Shown piece by piece: positions 56,212-64,000 of a stretch of 64,000 nucleotides of DNA. This DNA comes from JAZKFT01 sp965246935. GTDB taxonomy: Bacteria > Bacteroidota > Bacteroidia > Chitinophagales > Chitinophagaceae. The DNA lies in NCBI GenBank assembly GCA_965246935.1, contig CBDFGC010000002.1, forward strand, positions 1 to 64,000, written 5' to 3'. Numbering within the stretch: position 1 is the stretch's first letter; each line of letters begins with the position of its first letter. Made by a program: the position numbers and the translations under genes. Under the pieces are notes generated by a model. That model was not told the DNA's origin. It worked only from the letters and a program-made list of their open reading frames with translations, and ran no database searches.

Positions 56212-57150
56212 ATGACGTTAGTACAATTAGAATACATCGTAGCGCTGCATACGCTGAAGCATTTTGCAAAAGCGGCCGCCCAATGCCATATTACGCAGCC
56301 ATCACTCAGCATGCAGGTGCAAAAGCTGGAACAGGAATTAGGTGTACAATTATTTATTCGCACCAACCCGGTAACTACTACGGAAACAGGGCAGATTGTG
56401 ATGGAACAGGCAAAAAAAATACTGGCCGAAGCAGGCATGATGCACCAGTTGATTGAGCAGGAAAAAGGAATAGTTGGCGGAAATTTAAAACTGGGTGTCA
56501 TTCCCACACTGGCGCCTTACCTGTTGCCACAGTTTATACAGGCATTTACGAAAGCCTATCCCCTTGTGCGGCTGACCATACACGAGTTAACAACCGAAGC
56601 GATCGTACGCCAATTGAAGAACGGTTCGTTAGATGCGGGTATTATGGCAACCCCGTTGAACGTAGCCGATTTAAAAGAGGAGTTTTTATTTAATGAAGAA
56701 TTTGTGGCATATGTATCCCGCCAGGAAAAAATATTTACGAAGAAATACCTGCTTCCCGGTGATATCGATGTAAACAGTATGTGGCTGCTGGAAGAAGGGC
56801 ATTGCCTGCGTAGCCAGGTAATAAACCTGTGCGCCCTGCAGAAAGACGCCTCCATTGAAAAACATTTGGATTACGCTGCGGGCAGTATCGAAACGCTGAA
56901 ACGCTTTGTTGATAAAAACGGAGGTATTACGCTGTTGCCCGAACTGGCTACCTACGATATGACTACTGCACAAAAAAATATGCTGCGGTATTTTAAAAGC
57001 CCGGCCCCTGTACGGGAAATAAGTTTGATTACCTTAAAAACATTCTCCAAAACAAGATTGATCAATTTATTAAAACAAATCATTATTGCAAACCTTCCCC
57101 CGCAAATACTACAGAAGAAAAAAGTGGCATTAATACAGATAAATAGCTGA
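56212..57150 (+). CDS. oxyR: Hydrogen-peroxide sensor OxyR (LysR family)
   Basis: A 312-residue LysR-type activator. The N-terminal helix-turn-helix is AKAAAQCHITQPSLSMQVQK. The redox pair is intact: GHCLRSQVINLC places two cysteines nine residues apart, as in OxyR C199/C208. ATG 56212 (MTLVQLEYIVALH) is the family start; the open frame upstream is repeat sequence rich in cysteine codons. It is divergent from katG, its presumed main target. Confidence 0.95.
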   Translation: MTLVQLEYIVALHTLKHFAKAAAQCHITQPSLSMQVQKLEQELGVQLFIRTNPVTTTETGQIVMEQAKKILAEAGMMHQLIEQEKGIVGGNLKLGVIPTLAPYLLPQFIQAFTKAYPLVRLTIHELTTEAIVRQLKNGSLDAGIMATPLNVADLKEEFLFNEEFVAYVSRQEKIFTKKYLLPGDIDVNSMWLLEEGHCLRSQVINLCALQKDASIEKHLDYAAGSIETLKRFVDKNGGITLLPELATYDMTTAQKNMLRYFKSPAPVREISLITLKTFSKTRLINLLKQIIIANLPPQILQKKKVALIQINS

Positions 57151-57362
57151 GCACAGTTACATTAGATTAATCTTCTGTCATTGTGAGCTTGGGTTCTTGT
57201 CCAAGGAAGCAATCTTCCCGGTAATTCATGGAAATTGCCATGGGTATCCGCCGGCGCGGACGCAATGACCTGTGATTAACCTCATCTATTTTTTTTCGCA
57301 TACTTATCACCCAATAAACGTAATTTAATATTTTACAGGTTATTTAAAACAGGAGAATAGCT

Positions 57363-57816
57363 ATGGAAACAAACATAAACATTCATACAAGAATTGCAAC
57401 GGGTGACGATCAGGATTTCATTATTTCACTACTTCCGAGACTAATAGAATTTGGTCCGCCTTCCTGGCGTGACATAAAACGGAATGATTGCAACCGATAC
57501 ACAAATAATAGCTGATAAACTTAACAATAAGACCCCGGGAACAATCATATTCATAGCGGAGGACGACCAAAAGATGCCATTGGGATTTATTCATTTACAA
57601 GCCGGAAACGATTATTACTATAAGGAAAAACACGCCCATATTTCAGATGTTATCGTAGCAGAAAAAGCAGAGGGGCGGGGCATCGGCCTTATACTGATTG
57701 ATAAAGGCGAGGCGTGGGCACGTACGCAAGGTTATCGCCGGATTACGTTGAGTGTGTTTGCTCAGAATGTAAGGGCAAGGGCACTTTATAACCGCTTAGG
57801 AAAGTTATCAAAATAA
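57363..57816 (+). pseudogene. GNAT acetyltransferase, frameshifted and cut by a repeat
   Basis: The N-terminus (TRIATGDDQDFIISLLPRLI, then FGPPSWRDIKR) starts at ATG 57363 and is stopped by a frame change near 57483. The other frame continues MIATDTQIIADKL through the acetyl-CoA loop EKAEGRGIGLILI to SVFAQNVRARALYNRLG. There the coding match ends at 57800, exactly where arm X of composite repeat B begins, which supplies the last codons KLSK. The expected closing strand is missing. Confidence 0.85.
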
Positions 57817-58194
57817 CCTGAACATTTCATCAATCTGGCCTGGTTGCCCCCAAACCCTCCCGCCTATCGGTACGGGACAGGCTCTAAAGAGGGCTTTTGG
57901 ACACCATCAAACTTTATAGGAACTTCAAAATACTCATAGTTGCCACTAATTTTTCAGGTAAAAACGAGTTCCCCTTTAGGGCAATGTCATATAGTTAAGC
58001 CCCATCGGGGCTTTCTGTTTGTAGCAAACAAAGAGGCAAAGGGAATCATTGCCACGTAGTGGCTACCCCTCTTCTCTGATCAGGTAGCCACTACGTGGCA
58101 TGCACCAACATCATTGATGTCTGTTTTTTTACAAAAAGGTTGCACCTACGGCGCATAGCCGCTATCACAATCCTTAACTGAATGACATTGGGCT
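57801..58194. repeat. Composite intergenic repeat, copy B (arm X reversed, then block M)
   Basis: Arm X (57801-57974, reverse complement of 33661-33838) begins AAAGTTATCAAAATAACCTG. Block M (57978-58194, same orientation as 33447-33660) is bounded by AGGGCAATGT and ACATTGGGCT. M holds the same 18-bp inverted repeat (58050-58067 / 58083-58100). In copy A arm X lies on the opposite side of M. The remaining 58195-58366 contains no gene and should hold the promoter of the response regulator. Confidence 0.85.
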
Positions 58195-58366
58195 AAAGCC
58201 GAAGGCAATAGATAGAAGAAACCTATTTGCAAATAGAAAACACTCAATTGATTATACCTTTATCGGATAACCTTTTCCTTTGGATTTAGGCATCAACCAA
58301 TTTGCACATCAATATGTGATTGCCGGGCAAATATGGGCATGTAAATTTGTTGCACAAACATACTGT

Positions 58367-58999
58367 ATGATCAAAGTTTTATTGTATGAAGATAATCCGC
58401 AATTACGTGAAGGGTTAACCATGCTGATTAGCGGCTCCGATGGTTTTGAAGTATTGGCAGCTTATAAAAATGCGGATAATATTGTAGATGAAGTGACTGC
58501 TTTTTCCCCGGATGTAGTACTGATGGATATTGATATGCCTGGTGTGAACGGTATTGAAGGTTTGAAAAGAGTACGGGCTGTAAATGATACAGTGAAGGTT
58601 TTAATGCTTACCGTTTTTGACGATAACCGCAATGTTTTTCAGGCGATCTCTAACGGCGCTAACGGCTACATTTTAAAGAAGACACCACCTGCCCGCCTGC
58701 TTGAGTACATTGCTGAAGCGCAAACCGGTGGCGCACCCATGACCGCTTCTGTTGCCACGCAGGTACTAAAAATGTTTTCGTCCATGAACAGTGAAAAAGG
58801 AGAAGACTACGATCTTTCGGACAGGGAAAAACAGGTACTGCAATTATTGGTAGATGGTTACAGTTATAAAATGATTGCCAGTGATATGTTTATTGCTATT
58901 GATACGGTACGCAGCCATATTAAAAAAATTTACGAAAAGCTACATGTAAATAGTAAAAGCGAAGCAGTGGCCAAAGCATTCAGAGATAAGATTGTTTAA
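58367..58999 (+). CDS. NarL/FixJ-family response regulator, orphan
   Basis: A 210-residue regulator with a receiver domain (LLYEDNP, phospho-acceptor in VVLMDIDMPGVNG, Thr/Lys in MLTVFDD and YILKKTPP) and a LuxR-type helix-turn-helix (LSDREKQVLQLLVDGYSYKM, then IDTVRSHIKKIYEKL). ATG 58367 is chosen because it begins with the receiver strand MIKVLLYED. No histidine kinase gene is adjacent, so its partner lies elsewhere. Confidence 0.93.
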   Translation: MIKVLLYEDNPQLREGLTMLISGSDGFEVLAAYKNADNIVDEVTAFSPDVVLMDIDMPGVNGIEGLKRVRAVNDTVKVLMLTVFDDNRNVFQAISNGANGYILKKTPPARLLEYIAEAQTGGAPMTASVATQVLKMFSSMNSEKGEDYDLSDREKQVLQLLVDGYSYKMIASDMFIAIDTVRSHIKKIYEKLHVNSKSEAVAKAFRDKIV

Positions 59000-59021
59000 G
59001 CACTACACTTTTTACAATAGT

Positions 59022-59053
59022 AAGCCATCCCACTTTGCAGGATGGCTTTTTTA
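59022..59053 (+). terminator. Terminator of the response regulator gene
   Basis: AAGCCATCC / GGATGGCTT, nine paired bases with a 9-base loop, then TTTTTT. It begins 23 bases past the stop. Confidence 0.85.
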
Positions 59054-59188
59054 TGTGTAATAAACAGATACATATTTATGTGATTCAGCAACATCAGTAA
59101 TCAACTAAATCACACACTCATGTTATTGAAATCCATTCATGTATATACTTTTTTTGCATCATTAATTAAAACAAAAAGTTATCTCATT

Positions 59189-59872
59189 ATGAAAAAGATT
59201 TATCTCCTGGCAATTGCTGCCACACTTACTTCCGCTGCCTTTAGCCAGGTAAAACTGGGAGGCCAGCTTACCGGAACACTGTCTTCTGCTTCCTTTATTA
59301 CTGAGGAAGAAATCACTTCCAAAAAAACGCCGCTGGCAGGCTTAGGCATTGGCTTGTCCGCGGAACTTTCCCTATCACAAACCCTTTCGTTGCGCTCCTC
59401 TTTGGGCCTTTTACAAAAAGGAGTTACCATAAAAACCAGTAGTGAAGAAGCCGGTACGATTGGTAAAATAGAAGGAAAATTTACCAACAAGTTGTACTAC
59501 GCCGAGCTACCTGTTCATCTTACATTTAATAAGGAAGCCCTCTGTGGTAAAGTCTTTGCAGGTGCAGGCCCATCTATTGGTTATGGCTTATTCGGCAAGT
59601 CAAAAGCCAACTACACGGTAATTACTCCCGGTATGCCAACACATACGGAAAATGAAAGTGTAGATGTGTTTAAAAAAGGTGATGATGGCGGAGGCTTCAA
59701 ACGCCTGGATATGAGTGCCAGCTTTATTGCCGGCCTGCAGTTCAACAGTGGCTTGTATGTGAATGCCGGTTACCTGTTAGGACTTAGCAACGCACTGCCC
59801 AAAAGTGATGGAGACAGCTATAAGAACCGGGGATTGCAATTAACTATAGGAATGTTTCTGAAAGGAAAATAA
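59189..59872 (+). CDS. Outer-membrane beta-barrel protein (PorT-like)
   Basis: A 227-residue exported protein (signal KKIYLLAIAATLTSAAFSQ) made of alternating beta-strands ending in an aromatic or glycine pattern: FTNKLYYAELPVHLTFNKE, VFAGAGPSIGYGLFGKS and LYVNAGYLLGLSNALP. This is the outer-membrane beta-barrel domain family common in Bacteroidota. ATG 59189 gives the signal peptide; the frame upstream is not conserved-looking. Specific role unknown. Confidence 0.85.
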   Translation: MKKIYLLAIAATLTSAAFSQVKLGGQLTGTLSSASFITEEEITSKKTPLAGLGIGLSAELSLSQTLSLRSSLGLLQKGVTIKTSSEEAGTIGKIEGKFTNKLYYAELPVHLTFNKEALCGKVFAGAGPSIGYGLFGKSKANYTVITPGMPTHTENESVDVFKKGDDGGGFKRLDMSASFIAGLQFNSGLYVNAGYLLGLSNALPKSDGDSYKNRGLQLTIGMFLKGK

Positions 59873-60040
59873 AATACTTTCACTCGTCGTCGTAAAGGCT
59901 GCCTCCGTAGGGCAGCTTTGTATTTTCAACAAAACCGGAAGCTAAGTTAAAAACCAAATTCAAATAGGCAATGGGCAATAGCAACAGGGCAAACCATCTA
60001 AATTTTTTAAGCCAGAAAATCTCCTGGATTTTAAAAATTT

Positions 60041-60182
60041 TAAATGGCTTTTAGTCCCATCGGGACTTTTGGTGGGTAGAAAAATGTTTAGCAAAGCACC
60101 ATGCGTTCCTATGGGAACGCCTGGTAGGCCCGAAATTAATGCTGCTACCCACTCCGCGGCGGCGGATGACCTACGGCACAAA
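60041..60182. repeat. REP-like multi-hairpin element
   Basis: It holds AGTCCC-ATC-GGGACT and GCGTTCC-TAT-GGGAACGC, followed by GGCGGATGACCTACGGCAC. The style matches block M of the composite repeats. 59873-60376 shows no other supportable feature except a promoter candidate at its end. Confidence 0.65.
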
Positions 60183-60326
60183 AAACCGTAATATGCTTAC
60201 CCTAAATATTTAGATGCGTTTGCCCTACAATTAGCAACCGGCCGGCAGGTAAGCAAATTAGTCGCAGGTAATCAAATATTTTCCGCAACCTATTTGGATA
60301 GGGTTTAATTACACATATTTATGCGA

Positions 60327-60357
60327 TTGACTATTGTACCGGTAGCTATTACTTTTG
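60327..60357 (+). promoter_or_regulatory. Candidate promoter of the 58-residue gene
   Basis: TTG (60327) - 20 bases - TACTTTTG (60350-60357) matches the Bacteroidota -33/-7 pattern, 20 bases before the ATG at 60377. Confidence 0.35.
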
Positions 60358-60376
60358 TTGTAATTAAACAAAGGCA

Positions 60377-60553
60377 ATGAGAAAGTTTCTGAAAGTAATA
60401 CTGTTGACGGTAATAATTACTTTGAATACAGTGGCCATTCTGAAAGGCCTGCCGAACAGGGCAATAAACGAACACAAATTACCTACCCGTACGGTAAAAG
60501 TTTCGGGCAGCGAAGTAGAACCGGTGAGGATGCCGACATTTTTGAGATTTTAA
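60377..60553 (+). CDS. 58-residue membrane-anchored or secreted peptide
   Basis: The product starts MRKFLKVILLTVIITLNTVA, a basic N-terminus plus hydrophobic helix. A polar tail follows: LPNRAINEHKLPTRTVKV, then RMPTFLRF at the end. It has a plausible promoter just upstream and no overlap with another gene. I recognise no family. Without homology the call rests on the signal-like start and the promoter. Confidence 0.4.
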   Translation: MRKFLKVILLTVIITLNTVAILKGLPNRAINEHKLPTRTVKVSGSEVEPVRMPTFLRF

Positions 60554-60631
60554 TTTTATTTGTTTTCGAAACTTCTTTTTCCATTTAAAGGAAGTTTTAC
60601 AGTTAGCAGGTTATTTATATTGATGTTACAT

Positions 60632-60788
60632 CAGATATAATTTGATTGTGGACTTTGTTTTATCTATTTATACCAGATTCAATTTAGTTGTGGACTTCAT
60701 TTAGCTGTTTAGACCTGCATTTGCCTATTGCCTGTTTTAATTTGGTATTAGACCTGCATTCGCCTATTGCATAGTTTGATTTGGTATT
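60632..60788. repeat. Two adjacent tandem repeat pairs
   Basis: Pair 1: about 41 bp each (60632-60673 and 60674-60714), sharing GTTGTGGACTTCATTTA-like text. Pair 2: 39 bp each (60711-60749 and 60750-60788), AGACCTGCATTTGCCTATTG and AGACCTGCATTCGCCTATTG followed by TTTGGTATT. Pair 2 differs at a few positions. No reading frame runs through. Confidence 0.75.
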
Positions 60789-60810
60789 AATTAGCATCAA
60801 AATTCAAATA

Positions 60811-60840
60811 AAAAAGGCCTCCGGTAAGGAGGCCTTTTTT
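60811..60840 (-). terminator. Terminator of the metzincin gene
   Basis: AAAAAGGCCTCC / GGAGGCCTTTTTT with a 5-base loop; T-runs on both strands. It lies just past the stop at 60857. Confidence 0.9.
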
Positions 60841-60856
60841 CATTTATTACTTAAGA

Positions 60857-63800
60857 TTATTCTTTTACCATTTTATCCTGCTTTATCATTACCCCGTTTT
60901 TATCAGTAACGGTAACCAGGTAAATTCCTGCTGCCCATTTACCGGTTGAAATACGGGTAAATTTTGTAAACGTTTGATTTAGCATCCGGCGGCCATACGC
61001 ATCCGTGATAGTTGCAATAGCAGGTTCGGCGTAGCTACCTAGGTTTACGATAAGTTCAGTACTAACCGGGTTGGGATAAATGGAAACCATGGTTTCTTTT
61101 GCCGCTTCCGATCCGTTGCGGGAGGCAGTGCCCAGTTGCACTTTCAGTGTATAGCAGGTAGTAGCGCTGTTGGCGCCATTGTAACCAAACACCTGTGCAT
61201 AATACGTTCCCGCCGTTGCCGTGTAACCAATACTTTCACTGGTGGTACTTCCATTTTGGGAGATGCCTACCTGTGTGCCGGCACTGTTCAGTAATTTCAG
61301 GTCATAATCGCCGGGCAGGGTGGTTAAGCTCACCGTAATCGTACCCCCTGTCGTAATCACAAATTTATAGTTGTCAATATCTGCACTTGGGCTAATGAGC
61401 CCGGTAATATTGGTATTGAATGGAATGGTAGCAGCCCCTGCCGTTGTTCCGTTACTAGCATTATCATAACTGCTTTGGCAACCGGTAGCCGTAGTAGCCG
61501 TAGCCGTAATGGTATAGCAGGTAGCGCTGTTGGCACCATTATAACCTACTACTTTAATGTAATACGTACCTGCAGCCTGGCCACTTAAGGAAACTGATTC
61601 TGTAGCCGTACTACTTTCACTGGAACCCAGTTGCGTACCGGAACTATTATATACATACAGATCATAATCCACACCGGAAGGACCAGCTAAGTTGTAAACG
61701 ATATTGCTGGTGGCGGTAGTGGTTATCTTGTAATAATCAACATCAGTGGACGAAGAGATAGCTGCAGAGTTAGCGACACCGGAGGAAATCGCTGCTGCGG
61801 CAGCCTGTGTTTCGTTTGGTTCAAAAGCACTGGCACAGGTGGATGCCGTGGCTGTAGTGAACTGGGCAGCCGAATAGGCACTAGAGCTGCCTGAACAGTT
61901 TGTTCGTACCCGCCAATCATAAACTGTTGATGCAGTTAGCCCGCTAATCGCAACCGACGTAAAAGTAGTAGCGGATGCAGCACTCGTCCAGGTACCGCTG
62001 CTGGTTAATTTATAATCTGCACTATAATTAACAGCACCGCTAACGGCAGTCCAGCTAACCGTAGCGCTTGAGGTAGTAATGGACGAAGCAGTTAATCCGG
62101 ACGGAGCATTACAAACAGCGGTTGCGGCTGTTGTAAACTGGGCAGGCGTATAACTACTGGATGCACCGGAGCAATTGGTGCGAACCCGCCAGTCATAAAC
62201 TGATGATGCAGTCAAACCACTGATAACTACGGATGTAGAAGAAGTGGCCGTTGCAGCATTGGTCCAGGTTCCTGATGAAGTGAGTTTATAATCCACGTCA
62301 TAACTAAGTGCGCCACTTACAGCAGTCCAGCTAACGATGGCACCCGTAGTAGTAATGGAAGATGCGGCTAAACCTGTCGGTACACTGCAGGATGATGAAC
62401 CGGTTGTAATGGTAAAATTAGTATTGGAGATATCGAAGAATATATTCCCAACGGCTTCCACTTTTATCCTCGCCGTGGTAGAAGGTGTATTAGGGATAGT
62501 TAACGTTTCGGTACCATCATTGGGCGTACTTGCCGCCAATACGGTTGGAAAGGTTTGCCCGCCATCCGTTGACAAAGAAATTTTTACATTGGCACAACTA
62601 ACCGGTGTAGCAGTGGTACTGGCAACAGCCCAGGTAATGGCCTGCGATGAGCCACCAACCCAGGATATTGCGGTGTTGGGTGCCGTAACCGCAAAGGGGC
62701 CGGAAGCGGTGCTCACCGTTACCACCATATCCGTAAAAGCGGTTTGCCCAACCTTAACCGGCGCAGTAGAACTGTAAGCCGCATTATCCCGCACCGTCAG
62801 CCTGAAGTTAAGGGTTCTGGCAACAGAGCTCAGCGCCTCTATATTGGTACCGGCATCACCACCCGGTAAAGGACCCGTTATCAGTGCGCCAGCCAGTATG
62901 GTAGCTAACTGGGGGAAATAACGGGTAGGAGAGGTGGTGGGCCTAAAGGAAATCCAGTTAGGACCGCTTGCTTTGGTAGCACTTGCCACACTGCTGGCGC
63001 CCGTTTGGGACGTAGATGCATTGTCATTTTGTTCCCAGCAATAAGTCAATACATCCCCGGCATTGGCGTCGGTAGCTGCACCGGTCAGTGCAAAAGGGGT
63101 ACTTTTGGGAATAGTATAATTGCTGACTGCTGCCACAACAGGCGTTGCATTGTTGGCCGAGATGCTGGTGGTAACCGGGCAGGTTTTGGTAGCCAGGTTA
63201 GCCTGTATCTGGGCAATGGAAGCCTGGTGATAAATGTCGATGGAATGGGGGGCAACATCCTGTGGTGTAATGCCTGCGTAACCCATAATGGTAATGCCGG
63301 AACCAATTTCTTTATTTACCCCGGTGCCCTCGTTATTATAAGAGAAAGTATGATTAGCGCCCATCTGGTGACCTACTTCATGAACCACATAATCAATATC
63401 AAAATTGTCGCCCTGCGGAACGCCATCTGCAGGTGAAGTAAACCCGCTTCCTTTGGAACCGTTCACACAAATGCAACCGATACAGCCGGCGTTTCCGCCA
63501 CCACCGGAAGCGCCGAAAAGATGCCCGATGTCATAATTGGCCTCTCCGATAACCGAGGTTAGTGTGCTTTGTAACTGCGCATTCCAGGTACCGCCTGCCC
63601 CGGTAGATGCGTTGTCGTAAGGGTCTGTTGACGCATTATAATAAATAACATTCGTAGAGGCAGCTACCAGGTTCAGATGTACGGCCAGGTCTTTTTCATA
63701 CACACCATTGCAGCGGGCTAACGTGTTATTAATGGCAGCCAGCACCAGGCTTACCTGTGAAGCACTGGTGGCGCCGAAATAATTGGAATATTCAGCCGTA

Positions 63801-64000
63801 ACGGATTGGGCCAGCCGCATCACTTTTAAATCCCCGGTTGATCTGGCTGTGATGTTTGCATTAGCAACCTGTGTATTTAAACCTGTTCCTAAACGGGTAT
63901 CCACAGTAGAACAGTTCCAGGGCAGTGCACCTTTTGCACGCTGGGACTGAAACACTGCATACACCGTATGGTCCTGCGAATAAGGTTCAATAAATTCATT
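60857..64000 (-). CDS. Secreted metzincin protease with FN3, PPC and T9SS domains (5' end outside)
   Basis: The visible 1047 codons run off the right edge; the frame is open to base 64000, so the signal peptide lies beyond. The reprolysin-like zinc site is VVHEVGHQMGANHTF with a downstream turn Met in ITIMGYAG. Two fibronectin type III domains follow (APSGLTASSITTSSATVSWT and a sister copy), then two pre-peptidase C-terminal domains (FEPNETQAAAAAIS; DYDLYVYNSSGTQLGSS), and a type A T9SS signal at the end (VSIYPNPVSTELIVNLGSY, AAGIYLVTVTD). It is a large cell-surface or secreted protease. Confidence 0.93.
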   Translation of the reverse strand, partial: NEFIEPYSQDHTVYAVFQSQRAKGALPWNCSTVDTRLGTGLNTQVANANITARSTGDLKVMRLAQSVTAEYSNYFGATSASQVSLVLAAINNTLARCNGVYEKDLAVHLNLVAASTNVIYYNASTDPYDNASTGAGGTWNAQLQSTLTSVIGEANYDIGHLFGASGGGGNAGCIGCICVNGSKGSGFTSPADGVPQGDNFDIDYVVHEVGHQMGANHTFSYNNEGTGVNKEIGSGITIMGYAGITPQDVAPHSIDIYHQASIAQIQANLATKTCPVTTSISANNATPVVAAVSNYTIPKSTPFALTGAATDANAGDVLTYCWEQNDNASTSQTGASSVASATKASGPNWISFRPTTSPTRYFPQLATILAGALITGPLPGGDAGTNIEALSSVARTLNFRLTVRDNAAYSSTAPVKVGQTAFTDMVVTVSTASGPFAVTAPNTAISWVGGSSQAITWAVASTTATPVSCANVKISLSTDGGQTFPTVLAASTPNDGTETLTIPNTPSTTARIKVEAVGNIFFDISNTNFTITTGSSSCSVPTGLAASSITTTGAIVSWTAVSGALSYDVDYKLTSSGTWTNAATATSSTSVVISGLTASSVYDWRVRTNCSGASSSYTPAQFTTAATAVCNAPSGLTASSITTSSATVSWTAVSGAVNYSADYKLTSSGTWTSAASATTFTSVAISGLTASTVYDWRVRTNCSGSSSAYSAAQFTTATASTCASAFEPNETQAAAAAISSGVANSAAISSSTDVDYYKITTTATSNIVYNLAGPSGVDYDLYVYNSSGTQLGSSESSTATESVSLSGQAAGTYYIKVVGYNGANSATCYTITATATTATGCQSSYDNASNGTTAGAATIPFNTNITGLISPSADIDNYKFVITTGGTITVSLTTLPGDYDLKLLNSAGTQVGISQNGSTTSESIGYTATAGTYYAQVFGYNGANSATTCYTLKVQLGTASRNGSEAAKETMVSIYPNPVSTELIVNLGSYAEPAIATITDAYGRRMLNQTFTKFTRISTGKWAAGIYLVTVTDKNGVMIKQDKMVKE

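Noticed and set aside
60632..60788. Short CRISPR-like array
   Set aside because: Units are directly abutting, only two of each kind, with no spacers and no cas genes.

Overview
This window looks like a Bacteroidota chromosome, most likely a Chitinophagaceae-type soil or sediment bacterium. Two secreted proteins end in type IX secretion (T9SS) sorting domains. A propeller/Y_Y_Y sensor kinase sits next to a LytTR regulator. Candidate promoters carry the Bacteroidota TAnnTTTG -7 box. The genes encode a GlcG/AKR/BASS-transporter uronate module, a lutABC set and a KatG/OxyR pair. I found no rRNA, tRNA or CRISPR array.

Layout. 1-12 kb is a uronic-acid polysaccharide locus: an IS4-family insertion; a C-terminal scrap of a DUF4861-like gene; a heparinase II (PL21) homologue broken by two apparent frameshifts; an IS630 remnant; a GH88/GH105 hydrolase, GlcG-like protein, aldo/keto reductase and BASS transporter in one tight operon; then a GH154 (DUF2264) hydrolase. 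The four-gene operon is bracketed by two ~200-bp MITE-like copies in opposite orientation. 12-24 kb holds a VOC protein, a LytTR/propeller-kinase pair, a haemoglobin with two small envelope proteins, two repetitive tail-fibre-like surface proteins and typA. 25-42 kb is core-like: serine hydrolase, ECF sigma factor with its partner, tag, msrA, lutA-lutB-DUF4386-lutC, an M23 peptidase with T9SS tail, a large 2OG-Fe(II) oxygenase, a Uma2 nuclease and a GH65-like hydrolase.

42.4-53.5 kb is an AT-rich accessory island. Its non-IS cargo is on the plus strand. It contains a restriction-nuclease/ImmA-IrrE fusion paired with a DUF6602-type nuclease (flanked by ~125-bp direct repeats), an intact IS3 element, a decayed minus-strand gene, a zinc-ribbon gene cut by a dead second copy of the IS4 element, a RES-domain protein with its own zinc cysteines, and an Rpn recombination-promoting nuclease sitting between katG and a second, diverged copy of the katG 3' end. 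A ~28-bp palindrome recurs at the joints between these pieces.

53.5-64 kb holds katG and divergent oxyR with a recognisable promoter and OxyR-like half-site, a GNAT gene killed by a frameshift and a repeat insertion, an orphan NarL-type regulator, an outer-membrane barrel protein, a 58-residue peptide and a large secreted metzincin protease with T9SS tail that runs off the right edge.

The best candidates for something new are the nuclease/protease two-gene module (42.7-45.3 kb), the katG-tail/Rpn arrangement (52.2-53.8 kb) and a composite repeat found twice with its central block inverted relative to its arm (33.4 and 57.8 kb).
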